DNA of 32,339 bases, from the IMG/VR virus record IMGVR_UViG_3300027499_000021, positions 1-32,339 of that record; one strand, 5' to 3'. Under the pieces are notes generated by a model. The model was not told the origin of the DNA. It did no database searches and saw nothing but the letters and a program-made list of their open reading frames with translations. Shown one piece after another: positions 1 to 7,728 of the stretch. The DNA comes from a virus. The translations under genes and the position numbers were made by a program. Numbering within the stretch: position 1 is the stretch's first letter; the number at the start of each line of letters is the position of its first letter.

Positions 1-486
1 GGTGCTTGCAGTCCAGTCGGCGTTTGTTGCCCCACGGACAATCTTGACTGGGTTTATGTCTGGGTGAACCACAATCAGCGTATCGGCAGATTGCGTCCAG
101 TTAATTGTTGCTAGACGTGCGCCCGTCAATCCTGCGCTGCTAGTATCTAAGTAGTCTAATGACCCACCATTTATGTCAAGTACCTGAGCTCCGTTACGGA
201 ACACGTGCATACGGTTATGCGTAAAGCAAAGCATATACGAATCGCTGGTGCTAAACTCAAACGGTACTAAGCGTACGCCGTTGGCAGTAGATTCGGAACC
301 TGAGTTTGGCAGGGCAAGAATGTGCTTTAGGCCGGGGCGACGACGCATACCGCCTTGTGGCTGGATTACTACGTTCGTAGCTTTCTCAACGGCATTGTTG
401 TAGGCTTCTAAGTCAATCCGAGCTCGAAGCAGCGGGTCAAGCTCGCCGGTCGAGAAGTTGGTTTGAACGCTTAGAAACCGTGCCAT
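1..486 (-). CDS. Tail nozzle / tail tubular protein B-like, C-terminus missing
   Basis: The first 162 residues of a structural protein, cut by the left window edge. It begins MARFLSVQTNFSTGELDP and continues with NNAVEKATNVVIQPQGGMRRRPG. This opening (a TGEL/TGEV motif, then a conserved GG-x-RRxG) is typical of a large podovirus protein, usually 600-900 residues, annotated as tail tubular protein B or a stabilisation protein at the distal tail. Its ATG overlaps the stop of the tail tubular A gene (TGATG), so the two are probably translationally coupled. The family call comes from the N-terminus and position only. Confidence 0.8.
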   Translation of the reverse strand, partial: MARFLSVQTNFSTGELDPLLRARIDLEAYNNAVEKATNVVIQPQGGMRRRPGLKHILALPNSGSESTANGVRLVPFEFSTSDSYMLCFTHNRMHVFRNGAQVLDINGGSLDYLDTSSAGLTGARLATINWTQSADTLIVVHPDINPVKIVRGATNADWTAST

Positions 487-1100
487 CAGTTTCTCACGTC
501 GATGAGGCTGTAATCTTCAATGACAGAAATTGGCTGACCTTGGCCATCAATGCTGGTAGCGGTACGCATATACCCGCCACGGTTGTTTTCCGATGCTGCG
601 CCAATTGCAATACCTTGCCAATAGGTAGCTTTGTCAATCTGGTCTGTAATGGGTATGGCCAAGTGCCAAGCCATCATGTACTTCATAAGCTGGACAAAAT
701 ACACCGGCATCTCGTACTCTTGTACGTCATAAGGATAGTCTATGTAAATGCTGGTTTCGTTAGTTAGAAGTTGGTCGCCAAATATCCGGTAGTTACGGAT
801 GGTTCCCGACCCGGGTGTTGCGCTAACGGTTACAGAACGTGGTGGGCCAATACGGTCGCCGGGTAACTGATAGGCGTAGGTGTACTCAGTCGTTGGCCCT
901 ACTAGCAGTCTGGCTAATGCAATCTTTTTATACACAAACGACCAAGGATAGACCAAAAGGGCTTGCTTTTTGATATCTTGGTACAGGGAGTCGGCAACGT
1001 TTGCCTCATCCGTTCCTTCTGTAAAGGACGAGATTGGCTTGGCGCCTAACATTTGCAAGGCGTCAGAACATATTGAGAGAGCAGAATCACCGGCAGCCAT
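486..1100 (-). CDS. Tail tubular protein A (head-tail adaptor, T7 gp11-like)
   Basis: A 204-residue protein of the usual family length. The N-terminus AAGDSALSICSDALQMLG is the helical start typical of these adaptors. It is followed by the conserved YPWSFVYK stretch near residue 50 and by YAYQLPGDRI near 75. Tail tubular protein A forms a ring between portal and nozzle. An AGGA motif 7 bases before the ATG serves as ribosome site. It sits directly before the nozzle gene, the standard podovirus order. Confidence in the family is high. Confidence 0.88.
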   Translation of the reverse strand: MAAGDSALSICSDALQMLGAKPISSFTEGTDEANVADSLYQDIKKQALLVYPWSFVYKKIALARLLVGPTTEYTYAYQLPGDRIGPPRSVTVSATPGSGTIRNYRIFGDQLLTNETSIYIDYPYDVQEYEMPVYFVQLMKYMMAWHLAIPITDQIDKATYWQGIAIGAASENNRGGYMRTATSIDGQGQPISVIEDYSLIDVRN

Positions 1101-1108
1101 AATCTATC

Positions 1109-1750
1109 CTATCCTCGAATGGCACGTAGCCACTCGGCGTCAACGTTGTTTGGTTTATATTGCCCACCAAAAGCAACAATCCTACACCCGTCAGGCGGTT
1201 TGCCTCGGTCTTTTACGTGTAGGCGGTATGAATAGACTCCGTATTTCTTGGTTTCTAATACCGGCACGTTTCTATCTAACGCATCCCAGATAAACGCCTG
1301 ATCGCCCAAATATGGGCCGTCCTTGTTATCTTGGTGATATTTTACCCAATAATCTGGGTTTACCACAAATCTTTTATAGACTTCAACGGGAGCTTTGTGA
1401 TAGAACCACATAAGGGCTGACGAAACCATGTGTGGACGATTGAGGTTTTGCATCATCGCAAAATCGTACCCGCACTCGGCAATGTCCAAAAAATCATCCA
1501 GTACAACGGTATCAAGGTCAAGGTAGATGGTATTGGGCGGTAGCACTCCCGGTCTAAATAGCTCAATCTTTGACCACCACCCAGACCAGTCATGTTGCAA
1601 AGCAATACGCTCGCACGGTACTGGAATGTCAGAAAGGCATACAAAGTTATGGGGCAGGCTTATTTTTTGAGCTACATTCCGACTCAGCTTTGCCACGTCA
1701 TCCGGCTTGTATCTGCCGCCAGACTTTAGAACGCAAGCAACCGTAATCAT
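1109..1750 (-). CDS. Glycosyltransferase-like protein (GT-A fold, DxD motif)
   Basis: 213 residues. The core IYLDLDTVVLDD holds a DxD motif (D78, D80) after hydrophobic strands, as in metal-dependent GT-A glycosyltransferases that bind nucleotide sugars. Other family-like features are SSALMWF near residue 110 and GPYLGDQAFIWD near 145, where a second acidic metal or sugar-binding region is expected. Its ATG overlaps the stop of the preceding Rossmann-like gene (ATGA), so the two are probably made together. They interrupt the capsid-to-tail gene order and look like an inserted cassette. Donor and acceptor are unknown: it might modify virion protein, host surface or phage DNA. Confidence 0.75.
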   Translation of the reverse strand: MITVACVLKSGGRYKPDDVAKLSRNVAQKISLPHNFVCLSDIPVPCERIALQHDWSGWWSKIELFRPGVLPPNTIYLDLDTVVLDDFLDIAECGYDFAMMQNLNRPHMVSSALMWFYHKAPVEVYKRFVVNPDYWVKYHQDNKDGPYLGDQAFIWDALDRNVPVLETKKYGVYSYRLHVKDRGKPPDGCRIVAFGGQYKPNNVDAEWLRAIRG

Positions 1751-2352
1751 TCTGGGGCTCCTAGCAAATCCTTGGTTCTTCCGGACATTGAGTAGATTCC
1801 CATAGTTAGCCCTTCCTCTTGATGTCGCTTGAGCACCCGAAACCAGTTATCTATCTGGTCTGCCCTAGCGTAGCCTGCGTGCTGGCTGTATCCGTTTGGA
1901 TACCCTTGGGCGTATTTCTGGTCGTCGCCAGACAGGGTTATGCCAGCCATTATGACTTCCTCAAACCCCATGCCGTGCCTAGCCCACATAGCCCCAGCCA
2001 CGCCACTAGAGCCCACGGCAAAGGATAGCCCGGGCCACACGTAATCGATGGCGTCAAACGCTTCTCTAGCGTAAGGAATGTGCCATACCGTTCCCTTGGC
2101 TGTTTGTAAGATTTTGGGTCTGGCGTGTATCTTGATTGGCCTATCCACAGACGCCCTAATTTTCAGGGTCATCTCACCGTGCTGAGTCCATATATGCTCA
2201 ATCTCTGGCACGATTGCAGCCGCATACTTAACGCCTAGGATGGTAGCCTCTGGCCGCAGCTTGCGTGCGGCTTCTAGGTCTTCAAAAAGAGAAGGGGCTG
2301 CGCCACATATAATGGCACAACCCCTATGCTTTACTGCGTACTCGACAGGCAA
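1747..2352 (-). CDS. Rossmann-like protein, Maf/MptE (DUF115)-like
   Basis: 201 residues starting at a TTG placed directly after the stop of the previous gene. No ATG lies close enough to keep the first strand. The N-terminal strand and loop AIICGAAPSLFEDLEAA resembles a nucleotide-binding turn. Around residues 112-145, GSSGVAGAMWARHGMGFEEV, then IMAGITLSGDD and YAQGY, follow the pattern of DUF115/MptE-like proteins. Those include the Maf proteins linked to flagellin glycosylation with nonulosonic acids. Pairing with the downstream glycosyltransferase supports a glycan role. The family call is by motif resemblance and the substrate is unknown. Confidence 0.55.
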   Translation of the reverse strand: MPVEYAVKHRGCAIICGAAPSLFEDLEAARKLRPEATILGVKYAAAIVPEIEHIWTQHGEMTLKIRASVDRPIKIHARPKILQTAKGTVWHIPYAREAFDAIDYVWPGLSFAVGSSGVAGAMWARHGMGFEEVIMAGITLSGDDQKYAQGYPNGYSQHAGYARADQIDNWFRVLKRHQEEGLTMGIYSMSGRTKDLLGAPE

Positions 2353-2631
2353 TTAGTCGCTGTCGATAGTGCCGATAGCAGTTACGTTGGTAACGTCAAC
2401 AACCGTTCCGCTGTTAGCATTGACCACTACAAAGCCGAAAGCGGTAGAGCCGCCCACGCCAGAGTAGACATACATAAGGTCGCCAACTTTCAGGATTGAT
2501 GCGGCAGAGTCAAAATACCCTGCGCCGTCAATATCGCCAATTGCATCAGCAGATTGATACGTCCAAACCTGCGGCGAGTTGCCAGCCTTGGAACCGCTTA
2601 CTAAGTTCAAACCGTCTTTGTTATATGCCAT
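2353..2631 (-). CDS. Small virion protein after capsid (possible decoration protein)
   Basis: 92 residues with a strong AAGGAG ribosome site. The sequence is rich in Gly, Ala, Ser, Val and Asp, with alternating hydrophobic residues that suggest mostly beta structure (VGDLMYVYSG, FGFVVVNANSG). Proteins of this size and make-up directly after the major capsid gene are often capsid decoration or head-fibre proteins. That role is inferred from position and composition; no catalytic motif is visible. It follows the capsid gene by 11 bases and should share its transcript. Confidence 0.6.
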   Translation of the reverse strand: MAYNKDGLNLVSGSKAGNSPQVWTYQSADAIGDIDGAGYFDSAASILKVGDLMYVYSGVGGSTAFGFVVVNANSGTVVDVTNVTAIGTIDSD

Positions 2632-2642
2632 TGTCGTTCTCC

Positions 2643-3485
2643 TTAGACTGAATCAGTTGTTTGGACTTCGACAATACCTTCGGCATCAATAGCAATTGCA
2701 CCTGCCGAGAATACTGCGTTTACCAGCCAGCTAGTCTTCTCAGGAATGTAATTGATTTCGGTGCGTGGTGCAATGCCTTCGCCGTAGCCGATAGCGTCAC
2801 GGTGGAAAGCCCACAGTTTGCGCTCGGACGAAGCAACGGGCAGACCGCCTTCCGAACGATCACCAATGGTGTGGAAGGTAAAGCCTAAGAACGTGTTGAG
2901 CTCACCAGAAACCAAAGCACGCACGGTGTTGAAATCAGCCGAAGTTACGGCAGTCTCAGACAAAATGCTTGCCAAGCTGTTTGCGTGGATGATGATGTGG
3001 CGGTTGTCCATTGGAACGTTGTTTTTGTCCAACAGTTTCTTAGCAGCACGCAGCTTGGCTACGTTCAGGCCGGTATCTGTACCACCTTCGTCTTCGGTCA
3101 CGACAAGGCTTGTGCTCGAACCTGAAAGTGCGTCCAGAATAAGCTGGTCTTGACGACGGCCAATAGCGTTGGCAACAACCTGAACAAGCTCATTACGCTC
3201 GTCGAAGTTGACTTTTTGCTGCGAGAAAATGTCGCTGTACTCTGCGGCGTTCCAGTCTTGGAGCGTGCAGGTTACGTTTGAGAACGATACGTTCAAAGGG
3301 GTAACATCGGACTGGGGAATACGTGATGTAGCCACACCCTTACCGACTTTGGGAAACTTAACAGTAGAGCCTTCAACACCCCGACGCTGACGAACCGCAC
3401 CTACCAATTGGGCTACGCCCTGATAAGCCTGTTTAACTTCAGCATCAAAGAGCGTTACAAAGGCGTTCGATAATGAAACGGACAT
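2643..3485 (-). CDS. Major capsid protein
   Basis: 280 residues. The start MSVSLSNAFVTLFDAEVKQAYQG, then VRQRRGVEGSTVKFPKVG and LNVSFSNVTCTLQDWNAAEYSD, matches the HK97-fold capsid group common in podoviruses of this type (Phage_capsid_2-like). An AAGGAGATACAA ribosome site precedes the ATG, the best in the window and suited to a highly expressed gene. A 239-base leader containing a terminator separates it from scaffold, so capsid dosage may be set independently. The GRRQDQLILDAL helix near residue 110 is typical. No separate maturation protease gene is visible. Confidence 0.88.
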   Translation of the reverse strand: MSVSLSNAFVTLFDAEVKQAYQGVAQLVGAVRQRRGVEGSTVKFPKVGKGVATSRIPQSDVTPLNVSFSNVTCTLQDWNAAEYSDIFSQQKVNFDERNELVQVVANAIGRRQDQLILDALSGSSTSLVVTEDEGGTDTGLNVAKLRAAKKLLDKNNVPMDNRHIIIHANSLASILSETAVTSADFNTVRALVSGELNTFLGFTFHTIGDRSEGGLPVASSERKLWAFHRDAIGYGEGIAPRTEINYIPEKTSWLVNAVFSAGAIAIDAEGIVEVQTTDSV

Positions 3486-3662
3486 TTGTATCTCCTTGAA
3501 AGTTAAAAAAAGTTTTCGTCGCTTCGGTTAGCCGGTGATTTGGGCCGTATGCTTGCCCCTTACGGGAGCCGGTCGTCTGTATCCACAGCGGATAGGGTCG
3601 CAAAGGATTGGCCTATGGTGCATTTTTACAACACTAATTTTGGCAATGCAATAGGTTTATGC
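3486..3662 (-). promoter_or_regulatory. Long structured leader of the capsid gene
   Basis: The gene-free stretch between the scaffold terminator and capsid. On the transcribed strand it can form a hairpin at 3612-3655 (CCTAT+TGCATT pairing with AATGCA+ATAGG, two-base bulge). A second hairpin is possible at 3545-3565 (CCGTA/TACGG, loop of 11). The word AGCCGGT (plus strand) occurs twice, at 3530-3536 and 3567-3573. A weak promoter may lie inside the first hairpin (TTGCAT, 17-base spacer, TAAAAA, at 3651-3623). Its function is not known; capsid-specific transcription start or mRNA stability are the obvious options. Confidence 0.4.
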
Positions 3663-3694
3663 AAAAAAAAACCCCCAGCCTTTTGAGCCGGGGG
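3663..3694 (-). terminator. Rho-independent terminator after scaffold gene
   Basis: On the minus strand a 9-base-pair stem (cccccggct / ggctggggg, two G-T pairs) with a 5-base loop is followed by nine T residues. It lies 30 bases after the scaffold stop and before the capsid leader. It should stop part of the transcription coming from the packaging genes. Confidence 0.85.
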
Positions 3695-3724
3695 CAAGTC
3701 TCCGCTTGAAGGTTGGAGAGGGGG

Positions 3725-4513
3725 TTACTCAGAGAAAGCCTGCGAAAACATCCGTTCTACCTTTTGGCGATAAGCAACGTCTGTCTTGTATTTCGGGTCA
3801 GCCACCATCTGATAGAGCTCATCCTTGCTTGGAGCACCCTCGGATGGGATTGATTGTGTAGGTATTCTAGTACCTTCAAATGCTTCCCGCAACTTGGACA
3901 GCACACGGATGCCATTGGCCGTACCGCCCATGTACTTAAATTCCTCAAAGTCGTCCTTGCTTAGAACCCCCTTGCGGACTAGGCTTGCTCCCCACTCGCC
4001 CATGCCCTTGATGATTGCATCGGCGTTCGGGCCTAAAGCCTTGCGCTCTTGCTCAATGCTCATGGTGACTTGCTCTTGCTGCTCACCTTGCATTGCAACA
4101 ATGGGGCCAACTAAAGCATCTAGGGCAGCTTGGCTAACCCCAAACTCTTTAGCCCAGTTAGACACGTGACCACGAACAGGGTCATCGTCTGGAGTCTGGG
4201 CGAAAGCGGTCATATCGTACTTGCCGTCTTCAGGAGCCTTGTGCTTGCCTTGGCTAATTTGCTTGCGTAAGTCCATCCATGACTTAGCAATCCCCTCTAG
4301 GTCTGGCGCCGAGTCGTCTTTTTTCCAGAAGTTCTCTGGCCACCAGTCCGGACGCTCTAGCGGCCCGTCGTCTTCCTTGGGCTCTAGGTGCTGAATGGTA
4401 GTCTTAGTTGTATCTTGGCTCTGGCTTTCTTGGTTATCGGTTACTACCGCCGAATCCAATAGGCCAGCTTCTTGGGTTCCCCCGCCGCTGGGTTGGGTTT
4501 CTTGGGTTTCCAT
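3725..4513 (-). CDS. Capsid assembly scaffolding protein
   Basis: 262 residues, very acidic and Gln-rich at the N-terminus (residues 1-50, low complexity). It carries the conserved motif RPDWWPENFW near residue 55, a hallmark of podovirus scaffolds. Helical segments follow, and the basic-aromatic C-terminus VERMFSQAFSE fits the capsid-binding tail. Scaffolds direct procapsid assembly and then leave. The ATG at 4513 overlaps the upstream stop (TGATG) and has GAGG 8 bases before it, so it is preferred to the in-frame TTG one codon upstream. Portal, scaffold, capsid order supports the call. Confidence 0.88.
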   Translation of the reverse strand: METQETQPSGGGTQEAGLLDSAVVTDNQESQSQDTTKTTIQHLEPKEDDGPLERPDWWPENFWKKDDSAPDLEGIAKSWMDLRKQISQGKHKAPEDGKYDMTAFAQTPDDDPVRGHVSNWAKEFGVSQAALDALVGPIVAMQGEQQEQVTMSIEQERKALGPNADAIIKGMGEWGASLVRKGVLSKDDFEEFKYMGGTANGIRVLSKLREAFEGTRIPTQSIPSEGAPSKDELYQMVADPKYKTDVAYRQKVERMFSQAFSE

Positions 4514-4770
4514 CAAAGTTTCCTCGCTCTTTTAATCCGTGCTTCAATGTCCCTTACTACGCTGTTCTGTCCCTCTCGGTAGAACCCATAGGACGGGTCG
4601 CTTCCCGGCACGGCGACGGGTTGCTCTAGTAGCGTGAGCCTAAGCCACGCCATCAGTTCTTGGCCATCTTCGGAGCCAAAGACTCGTAGGCACAGCTTGT
4701 CCAAGTCTTCAGATTTCTGAGCGACATCTCTTATGTCGGTCGGTATTGCCTCAAGTTCTTCCCAACTCAA
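4513..4770 (-). CDS. Bbp19-like small phage protein
   Basis: 85 residues lying between portal and scaffold. The layout resembles the Bbp19 family of podovirus proteins: a region LCLRVFGSEDGQELMAWLR, then SYGFYREGQNSVVRDIEARI. The family has a conserved F/Y-x-EGxxxVVxxI segment. Its role is unknown; position suggests head assembly. The stop overlaps the scaffold ATG and the portal gene ends 11 bases later on this map, so it belongs to the head operon. There are no membrane segments. Confidence 0.6.
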   Translation of the reverse strand: MSWEELEAIPTDIRDVAQKSEDLDKLCLRVFGSEDGQELMAWLRLTLLEQPVAVPGSDPSYGFYREGQNSVVRDIEARIKRARKL

Positions 4771-4781
4771 TGATTACCCCT

Positions 4782-6332
4782 TTATTCTGGTATTTCGGCT
4801 TGCGCTTGGGCTTGGGCTACTTGCTGAGCCATAGCCATTGCTTGCTCCATCTTGTCGGCACGCTCTGCTGGTGATGCACGCATAACGGCTGGCACTCCCA
4901 GCTTGTCGGCAACAAGGTCGAGCATCTCCCCCACCTTGACTGCGACTTGGCCTTCTGGCCCAGCTTGGCTTGCAATCTGGAAGAACTTGAGAGCAGAGTC
5001 TACTTCTTCCATATTCTGAGCCATAGCCAACGGCGATACTGCTGCGACACGGACTTCAAGCCCGTTGACCCGTAACGGCAGGTCAATGATTCCACGCTCA
5101 TCCATAACCTGTAAGATTTTGGATACTACGGGAACCATTGTCTCGTTAATCAGGCGTCCAAAGGCGGAGCCTAGGTTCTGGGCCAATTCCTTCATGCGCT
5201 CCACAATCTCGGTGGCCGACCGTGCGCTCATGTTATCTGGCGGCAAAGACTCGTCTAGCAGGATTCGCTTGATGTTCTGTACCAAGTCGTTGATAACGAG
5301 CTGGCTTACGTTGAAGTCTCCCGACCGTGGCAGAGCTTTTAATGACTCACCCTGCGGCCCACCGTTACGTGCAACCGGGATAATCGCACCCGGAACAATA
5401 CGAATGGTATTGGGGTTGAGAACGCCGTCATCGGCTGCGGTATAGACACCGGCAATGGCTAGAGATGCGTTTTTAAGAAGCAGCTCTTTGGTTTTGTTGA
5501 GCGTCTTGATGTCTGGCAGGGCAGTTAGTAACGGGCCACGTCCATATATCTCACCGGCCACCTTCATGTATCTGGCCACAATCCAAGGGCTAGTCTTAAT
5601 CTTACGATAGACAATCTCCTGCTTGGACTCCTTGTGGATAACATAATACCCAAAGTCGCCACGCTTAACGTCGATAATCGTTGCCTCAATAAACTCAACT
5701 TCTTCAGTAGGCTTATCCTGAACCAAGCGTGCAAGCTGGCTGTTCTCTGGTATGACCGCATCTTTCCATTGGTTCACAATGGACTCGGCCTTAATTCTCA
5801 TGCGCCGGTACACATTGTCTACCTGACCATTGGCGCCTTCCTCAAAAGCTACAAGGTATTGCGGAACGGGAACAAAGTTTACCGGGGCTACGTCATCTCC
5901 CGGCTGAACCATCATAACGGCTGTGCCAACAGATAGATCTAGCAGGAACTCGCCAATAGCAATGTCGAAGTTGGATTGCTTGAGTACGGCAAACATCTTC
6001 TCGTTGTAGACATCCAGCGCAGACTGGGCTTCTGCACGGCGCTCGTCAGGAATGTCCGGCCCCGGCTCTAGCTTGCACCACTTACGCTGCGGCGGGAAAA
6101 TGCCAGACTGAAGGCGGTTGGCAAAACGCTGGGTCGAGCTGATAGCCGTGGAATCAAACACACGGCCCATCTTTTTAGCGCCGCCTACCTTGCCTTCCCA
6201 GTATCCGTCGTACAGGTTACGCTGTGGCAGGGCAAACTCATAGGCATCTTCATAAAGACTTCTAAAGTCATCCTTCTTACGAAGCGCAACGTCGTGTCGT
6301 TTTAATACTTCCTCAGCCTTTAGTCGTGCCAT
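4782..6332 (-). CDS. Portal protein (head-tail connector)
   Basis: 516 residues from the ATG at 6332, which has an AAAAAGGA ribosome site 6 bases upstream. A longer in-frame start at 6395 would add 21 residues of unlikely sequence and overlap the upstream gene. The opening ARLKAEEVLKRHDVAL, FALPQRN near residue 35, GRVFDSTAISSTQRFANRL near 60 and FPPQRKW near 80 match T7-type podovirus portals. The C-terminus is Gln/Ala-rich (EQAMAMAQQVAQAQAQAE), as is common in these proteins. It forms the dodecameric DNA channel that terminase docks on. Confidence 0.92.
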   Translation of the reverse strand: MARLKAEEVLKRHDVALRKKDDFRSLYEDAYEFALPQRNLYDGYWEGKVGGAKKMGRVFDSTAISSTQRFANRLQSGIFPPQRKWCKLEPGPDIPDERRAEAQSALDVYNEKMFAVLKQSNFDIAIGEFLLDLSVGTAVMMVQPGDDVAPVNFVPVPQYLVAFEEGANGQVDNVYRRMRIKAESIVNQWKDAVIPENSQLARLVQDKPTEEVEFIEATIIDVKRGDFGYYVIHKESKQEIVYRKIKTSPWIVARYMKVAGEIYGRGPLLTALPDIKTLNKTKELLLKNASLAIAGVYTAADDGVLNPNTIRIVPGAIIPVARNGGPQGESLKALPRSGDFNVSQLVINDLVQNIKRILLDESLPPDNMSARSATEIVERMKELAQNLGSAFGRLINETMVPVVSKILQVMDERGIIDLPLRVNGLEVRVAAVSPLAMAQNMEEVDSALKFFQIASQAGPEGQVAVKVGEMLDLVADKLGVPAVMRASPAERADKMEQAMAMAQQVAQAQAQAEIPE

Positions 6333-6334
6333 GT

Positions 6335-6607
6335 TCAATCCTTTTTGTGACGCATCGCAAAATTGCGTGCAGCTTCTTTGCTTCCAAAGCCCCATGCTTT
6401 TAGGGCTAGCTTGAGCCTAGTCGGTCTACCCTTGCTATCCGTAAGTGGCCCAGCCATACCGCCAAATCTTGCGGCAAAGCTAACCCGCCTTGGGTTTGTG
6501 CCAGACTTTACGGGTGATTGTAGGTTGCCGCCTTCTTTGCGCTCAAAGTGTTTTCTTCCGGCCTCGTTAAGACCGCCTTCTGGATTTTGATATTTTTTCT
6601 GTACCAT
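6335..6607 (-). CDS. Conserved small basic phage protein (DUF6321-like)
   Basis: 90 residues from the ATG at 6607, which overlaps the upstream stop (TAATG). A GTG at 6619 is the alternative. The core RKHFERKEGGNLQSPV, then GTNPRRVSFAARFGGMAGP, then GRPTRLKLALKAWGFGS matches a conserved phage family of unknown function that I recognise as DUF6321-like. The NPRRxSFxARxxGM segment is its signature. The protein is strongly basic and may contact DNA or capsid, which is inference. It ends two bases before the portal start. Confidence 0.65.
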   Translation of the reverse strand: MVQKKYQNPEGGLNEAGRKHFERKEGGNLQSPVKSGTNPRRVSFAARFGGMAGPLTDSKGRPTRLKLALKAWGFGSKEAARNFAMRHKKD

Positions 6608-7188
6608 TATTCGTACCACTCAATTCGCATATTGGCTGGATGAGCCTGAGAGTTGACGTTAGTAAATCTGAACAAGTAAGTCGTCAAAGGCTTGAGCACA
6701 TACTCAAACGTAAAGCCAAGCTGACCGCCACCTTTGTTCCCAGCTGGGACAAACTCTGCATATATCTCGGTTCCAGTATTGCTAACCGTTGGGTCTAGTA
6801 CAGCCGCACCAGAGCTTGTTGTGACTAGGTTTCGGTTACGACGGTAAATCGTCATGGCCGTACCGCCGCTAGTTGTGGGCGACTCGTACATAAAGAACTC
6901 AGCTTCTCCCGGGCTTTCGTAAGAGAACACGGCATGAGGAAATATCCCGGCTGGCCAAGCAATTGCAATGTTGATGCTAGACCCAGCCCCAAGACCTGCC
7001 GAGTACGGGTATAGCTTATACACGTAATATGCACGCCCCTCGTGTAGACGGAGATGGTTTACGTCTACCGTAGGCAACGGGTCGGACGAACCAACTACTC
7101 TTTGGCCTTCGTCTTTGTCCATGTACGTCGGAGTCACATGACGTGACTTCGTGTTCATCGACTCCCTGTTGACGTACTGAGTTGCCAT
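6607..7188 (-). CDS. Beta-rich phage protein of unknown function
   Basis: 193 residues without membrane or catalytic motifs. The central part reads LHEGRAYYVYKLYPYSAGLG, then FSYESPGEAEFFMYESPTTSGGTAMTIYRRNRN, with many aromatic and alternating residues that suggest a beta-sandwich. A similar layout (EGRAY..., xxESPGEAExxxYE, NRNR) recurs in proteins near portal and terminase genes of many tailed phages. A virion-surface or head role is possible but not shown. Start and stop both overlap the neighbouring genes by one base (TAATG), marking tight coupling. Confidence 0.55.
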   Translation of the reverse strand: MATQYVNRESMNTKSRHVTPTYMDKDEGQRVVGSSDPLPTVDVNHLRLHEGRAYYVYKLYPYSAGLGAGSSINIAIAWPAGIFPHAVFSYESPGEAEFFMYESPTTSGGTAMTIYRRNRNLVTTSSGAAVLDPTVSNTGTEIYAEFVPAGNKGGGQLGFTFEYVLKPLTTYLFRFTNVNSQAHPANMRIEWYE

Positions 7189-7340
7189 TACTTCTTATTC
7201 TTCATTGCGGTTTTAGCCGCTTTCTTAAATGCTGCATCGGTAGGTGCTCCGGGAGAGCCGGGTTTACGCATCTTCTCGCCGGAGCCTTCAGCTATGCGCT
7301 CACGCTTTTTGTGGATGTTAGCGTAGAGTCCCGGTTTCAT
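7188..7340 (-). CDS. Very small basic phage protein, KPGLYANIHKKRERI type
   Basis: 50 residues: starts MKPGLYANIHKKRERIAEGS, continues GEKMRKPGSPGAP and ends with a Lys-rich tail. This pattern (KPGLYxNIxxKRxRIxxGSGExMRxPG) is common in short phage proteins near portal genes. Function is unknown. The high Lys/Arg content suggests nucleic acid contact. The ATG overlaps the stop of the next upstream gene (ATGA) and its own stop overlaps the start of the beta-rich protein (TAATG). The family pattern and overlaps make it a convincing gene. Confidence 0.7.
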   Translation of the reverse strand: MKPGLYANIHKKRERIAEGSGEKMRKPGSPGAPTDAAFKKAAKTAMKNKK

Positions 7341-7495
7341 TTGTACCCCGCTGCCTTTCGGCCTTCGCTCATGGCAATAGCTTTAGCCTGTTGCTCGCTT
7401 TTGACCTTTTGGCCAGAGCCAGACTTCAACTTGCCTTTGGAGTATTCACGCATAACCATTGCAACTTTCTTTTGCATCTTGTCTTTATCTGGCAT
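7337..7495 (-). CDS. Very small phage protein, DUF6496-like
   Basis: 52 residues: MPDKDKMQKKVAMVMREYSK, then GKLKSGSGQKVKSEQQAKAI, then AMSEGRKAAGYK. The pattern VMxExxxGKLxSGSGxxVxxxxQAxAIAxSExRKA is that of the DUF6496-like family seen in phages and some bacteria. An AAGGAG site 7 bases before the ATG supports the start. Its role is unknown. It is helical and basic and was probably acquired as part of the packaging operon. Confidence 0.7.
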   Translation of the reverse strand: MPDKDKMQKKVAMVMREYSKGKLKSGSGQKVKSEQQAKAIAMSEGRKAAGYK

Positions 7496-7504
7496 GGTCG
7501 CTCC

Positions 7505-7726
7505 TTAGACTGATGGGCCTGAGCCTAATGTTTGACCGGCCATTCCAGACTCAGGTGACAATCTTGCCTCGGATAACAAGGCTCTACCGCCACGGCGAGC
7601 ACGGCGACGAGCAGCACGTTCTTCATTAACAACAGAGGCAACTGGTTTTATTTCTGTTTGTGCTTTTACTTCGGCAAATTTTTCTTTTACCTCGGGTTTT
7701 TGAATAAGTCTGGTTATTGCGCCCAT
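7505..7726 (-). CDS. Small protein with RRGGRALLSEAR tail motif (copy B)
   Basis: 73 residues. Its C-terminal half has the run ARRRARRGGRALLSEARLSP followed by ESGMAGQTLG. The same run, slightly changed, ends the next upstream protein, while the N-terminal halves differ. Small proteins with an RRG...LL...TLG tail are found between terminase and portal in many phages, without an assigned role. The Arg cluster suggests nucleic acid or capsid binding. An AAGGA site lies 10 bases before the ATG. The function is unknown. Confidence 0.55.
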   Translation of the reverse strand: MGAITRLIQKPEVKEKFAEVKAQTEIKPVASVVNEERAARRRARRGGRALLSEARLSPESGMAGQTLGSGPSV

Positions 7727-7728
7727 AA

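Noticed and set aside
5065-5445. 126-residue plus-strand frame opposite the portal gene
   Set aside because: Lies fully inside the portal gene, which has clear family motifs; no ribosome site or neighbours on that strand.
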